Notes under the pieces: model-generated
What the model saw: only the letters and a program-made list of their open reading frames with translations
Databases searched by the model: none
Told to the model about the DNA's origin: nothing
Position numbers and translations under genes: made by a program
NCBI GenBank assembly: GCA_002428455.1
Contig: DIWL01000056.1
Coordinates: forward strand, 3,903 to 34,163
Direction of reading: 5' to 3'
Source of the DNA: Anaerolineaceae bacterium UBA6107
Lineage (GTDB): Bacteria > Chloroflexota > Anaerolineae > Anaerolineales > Anaerolineaceae
DNA length: 30,261 nt
Shown here: piece by piece, positions 29,921-30,261 of the stretch
Position numbering within the stretch: position 1 is the stretch's first letter
How the letters are laid out: each line of letters starts with the position of its first letter

Positions 29921-30261
29921 TTATTCGTGGCGCAACGCTTCAACCGGTTCCAGGTTGGCAGCCCGGTTGGCTGGGTAGAGCCCGAAAAAGAGCCCGACCG
30001 CGGTGGAGAAGATGGTCGCCAGCAGGATCGCATCCAGGCTGATCTGGGGATAGAAGGGCGTGTTGTTTGCCACGGCAATGCGTCCGACGATGAAAGCGAT
30101 CAGCCAGCCCAGACCGATGCCGATGAAGCCGCCAAACAGGCTGAGCAGCGAGGATTCAGTGAGGAACTGGATGAGGATGTCTTTTTTGCGTGCGCCAAGC
30201 GCCTTGCGCAGACCGATCTCACGCGTACGCTCGGTGACAGAAACCAGCATGATGTTCATGA
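29921..30261 (-). CDS. MacB-type ABC transporter permease, N-terminus outside window
   Basis: The last ~113 codons of a permease of the MacB/FtsX type. They begin at the conserved MNIMLVSVTERTREIGLRKA motif, which contacts the ATPase, and continue through two or three membrane helices to GLYPANRAANLEPVEALRHE, the normal end of the family. Such permeases form the mechanotransmission channel of efflux or lipoprotein-handling ABC systems. The ATPase and adaptor genes would lie to the right of the window. Substrate unknown. Confidence 0.9.
   Translation of the reverse strand, partial: MNIMLVSVTERTREIGLRKALGARKKDILIQFLTESSLLSLFGGFIGIGLGWLIAFIVGRIAVANNTPFYPQISLDAILLATIFSTAVGLFFGLYPANRAANLEPVEALRHE

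Overview
The window looks like a chromosomal piece of a member of the Anaerolineae (phylum Chloroflexota). This is inferred from gene content, not from a marker phylogeny. The clues are a secreted lipoprotein with a Thr/Pro-rich linker followed by an NBR1-type Ig-like domain, a bacterial Elp3, a DUF348/G5/3D cell-wall protein beside rsmA, and a GC-rich background with many dispersed hairpin repeats. No tRNA, rRNA, CRISPR array, transposase or phage gene was seen.

Layout. Positions 1-1078 hold an M24 peptidase (cut by the window edge) behind an SCP2-domain gene, on the minus strand. From about 1160 to 8690 lies an AT-richer island: a metzincin-like zinc protease, a DUF3775 gene, a type III restriction-modification pair (mod, res), and the first 30 or so codons of a third gene that breaks off in repeat DNA. 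Inverted copies of a 28-bp sequence (24/28 identical) bracket the island. Positions 8255-8907 are noncoding and full of hairpins and short repeats, with an orphan promoter-like site. Then come, mostly on the minus strand, a YdcZ-type transporter, a second SCP2 protein, a GH1 beta-glucosidase and a DegV protein (8908-12352).

Positions 12501-15346 (plus strand) encode three exported proteins: a small lipoprotein, the NBR1-Ig lipoprotein, and a secreted protein made of three ~90-residue repeats. Next is a divergent pair, Elp3 (minus) and a Trm9/ALKBH8-like methyltransferase (plus), whose starts are about 20 bp apart. In eukaryotes these two enzymes act one after the other on the wobble uridine of tRNA, so this pair may be a compact bacterial mcm5U34 pathway. 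A LuxR-type HTH protein, a membrane-anchored protein, a YfcC-family transporter, a YgjP-type metallopeptidase, a CelD-type GNAT, an M20 peptidase and a CBS-pair protein follow (17886-24536).

The last part (24697-30261) has the DUF348/G5/3D protein overlapping rsmA, a Dpm1-like glycosyltransferase, a Roadblock/LC7 protein, an EamA transporter, a small unknown protein, a PspC protein and the end of a MacB-type ABC permease.

A recurring signal is a -10-like hexamer 6-7 nt before an ATG that has no Shine-Dalgarno sequence (17130, 20495, 21265, 24697). This suggests leaderless transcripts for a subset of genes, while most others have clear AGGAGG-type sites. Many genes end in well-formed intrinsic terminators.
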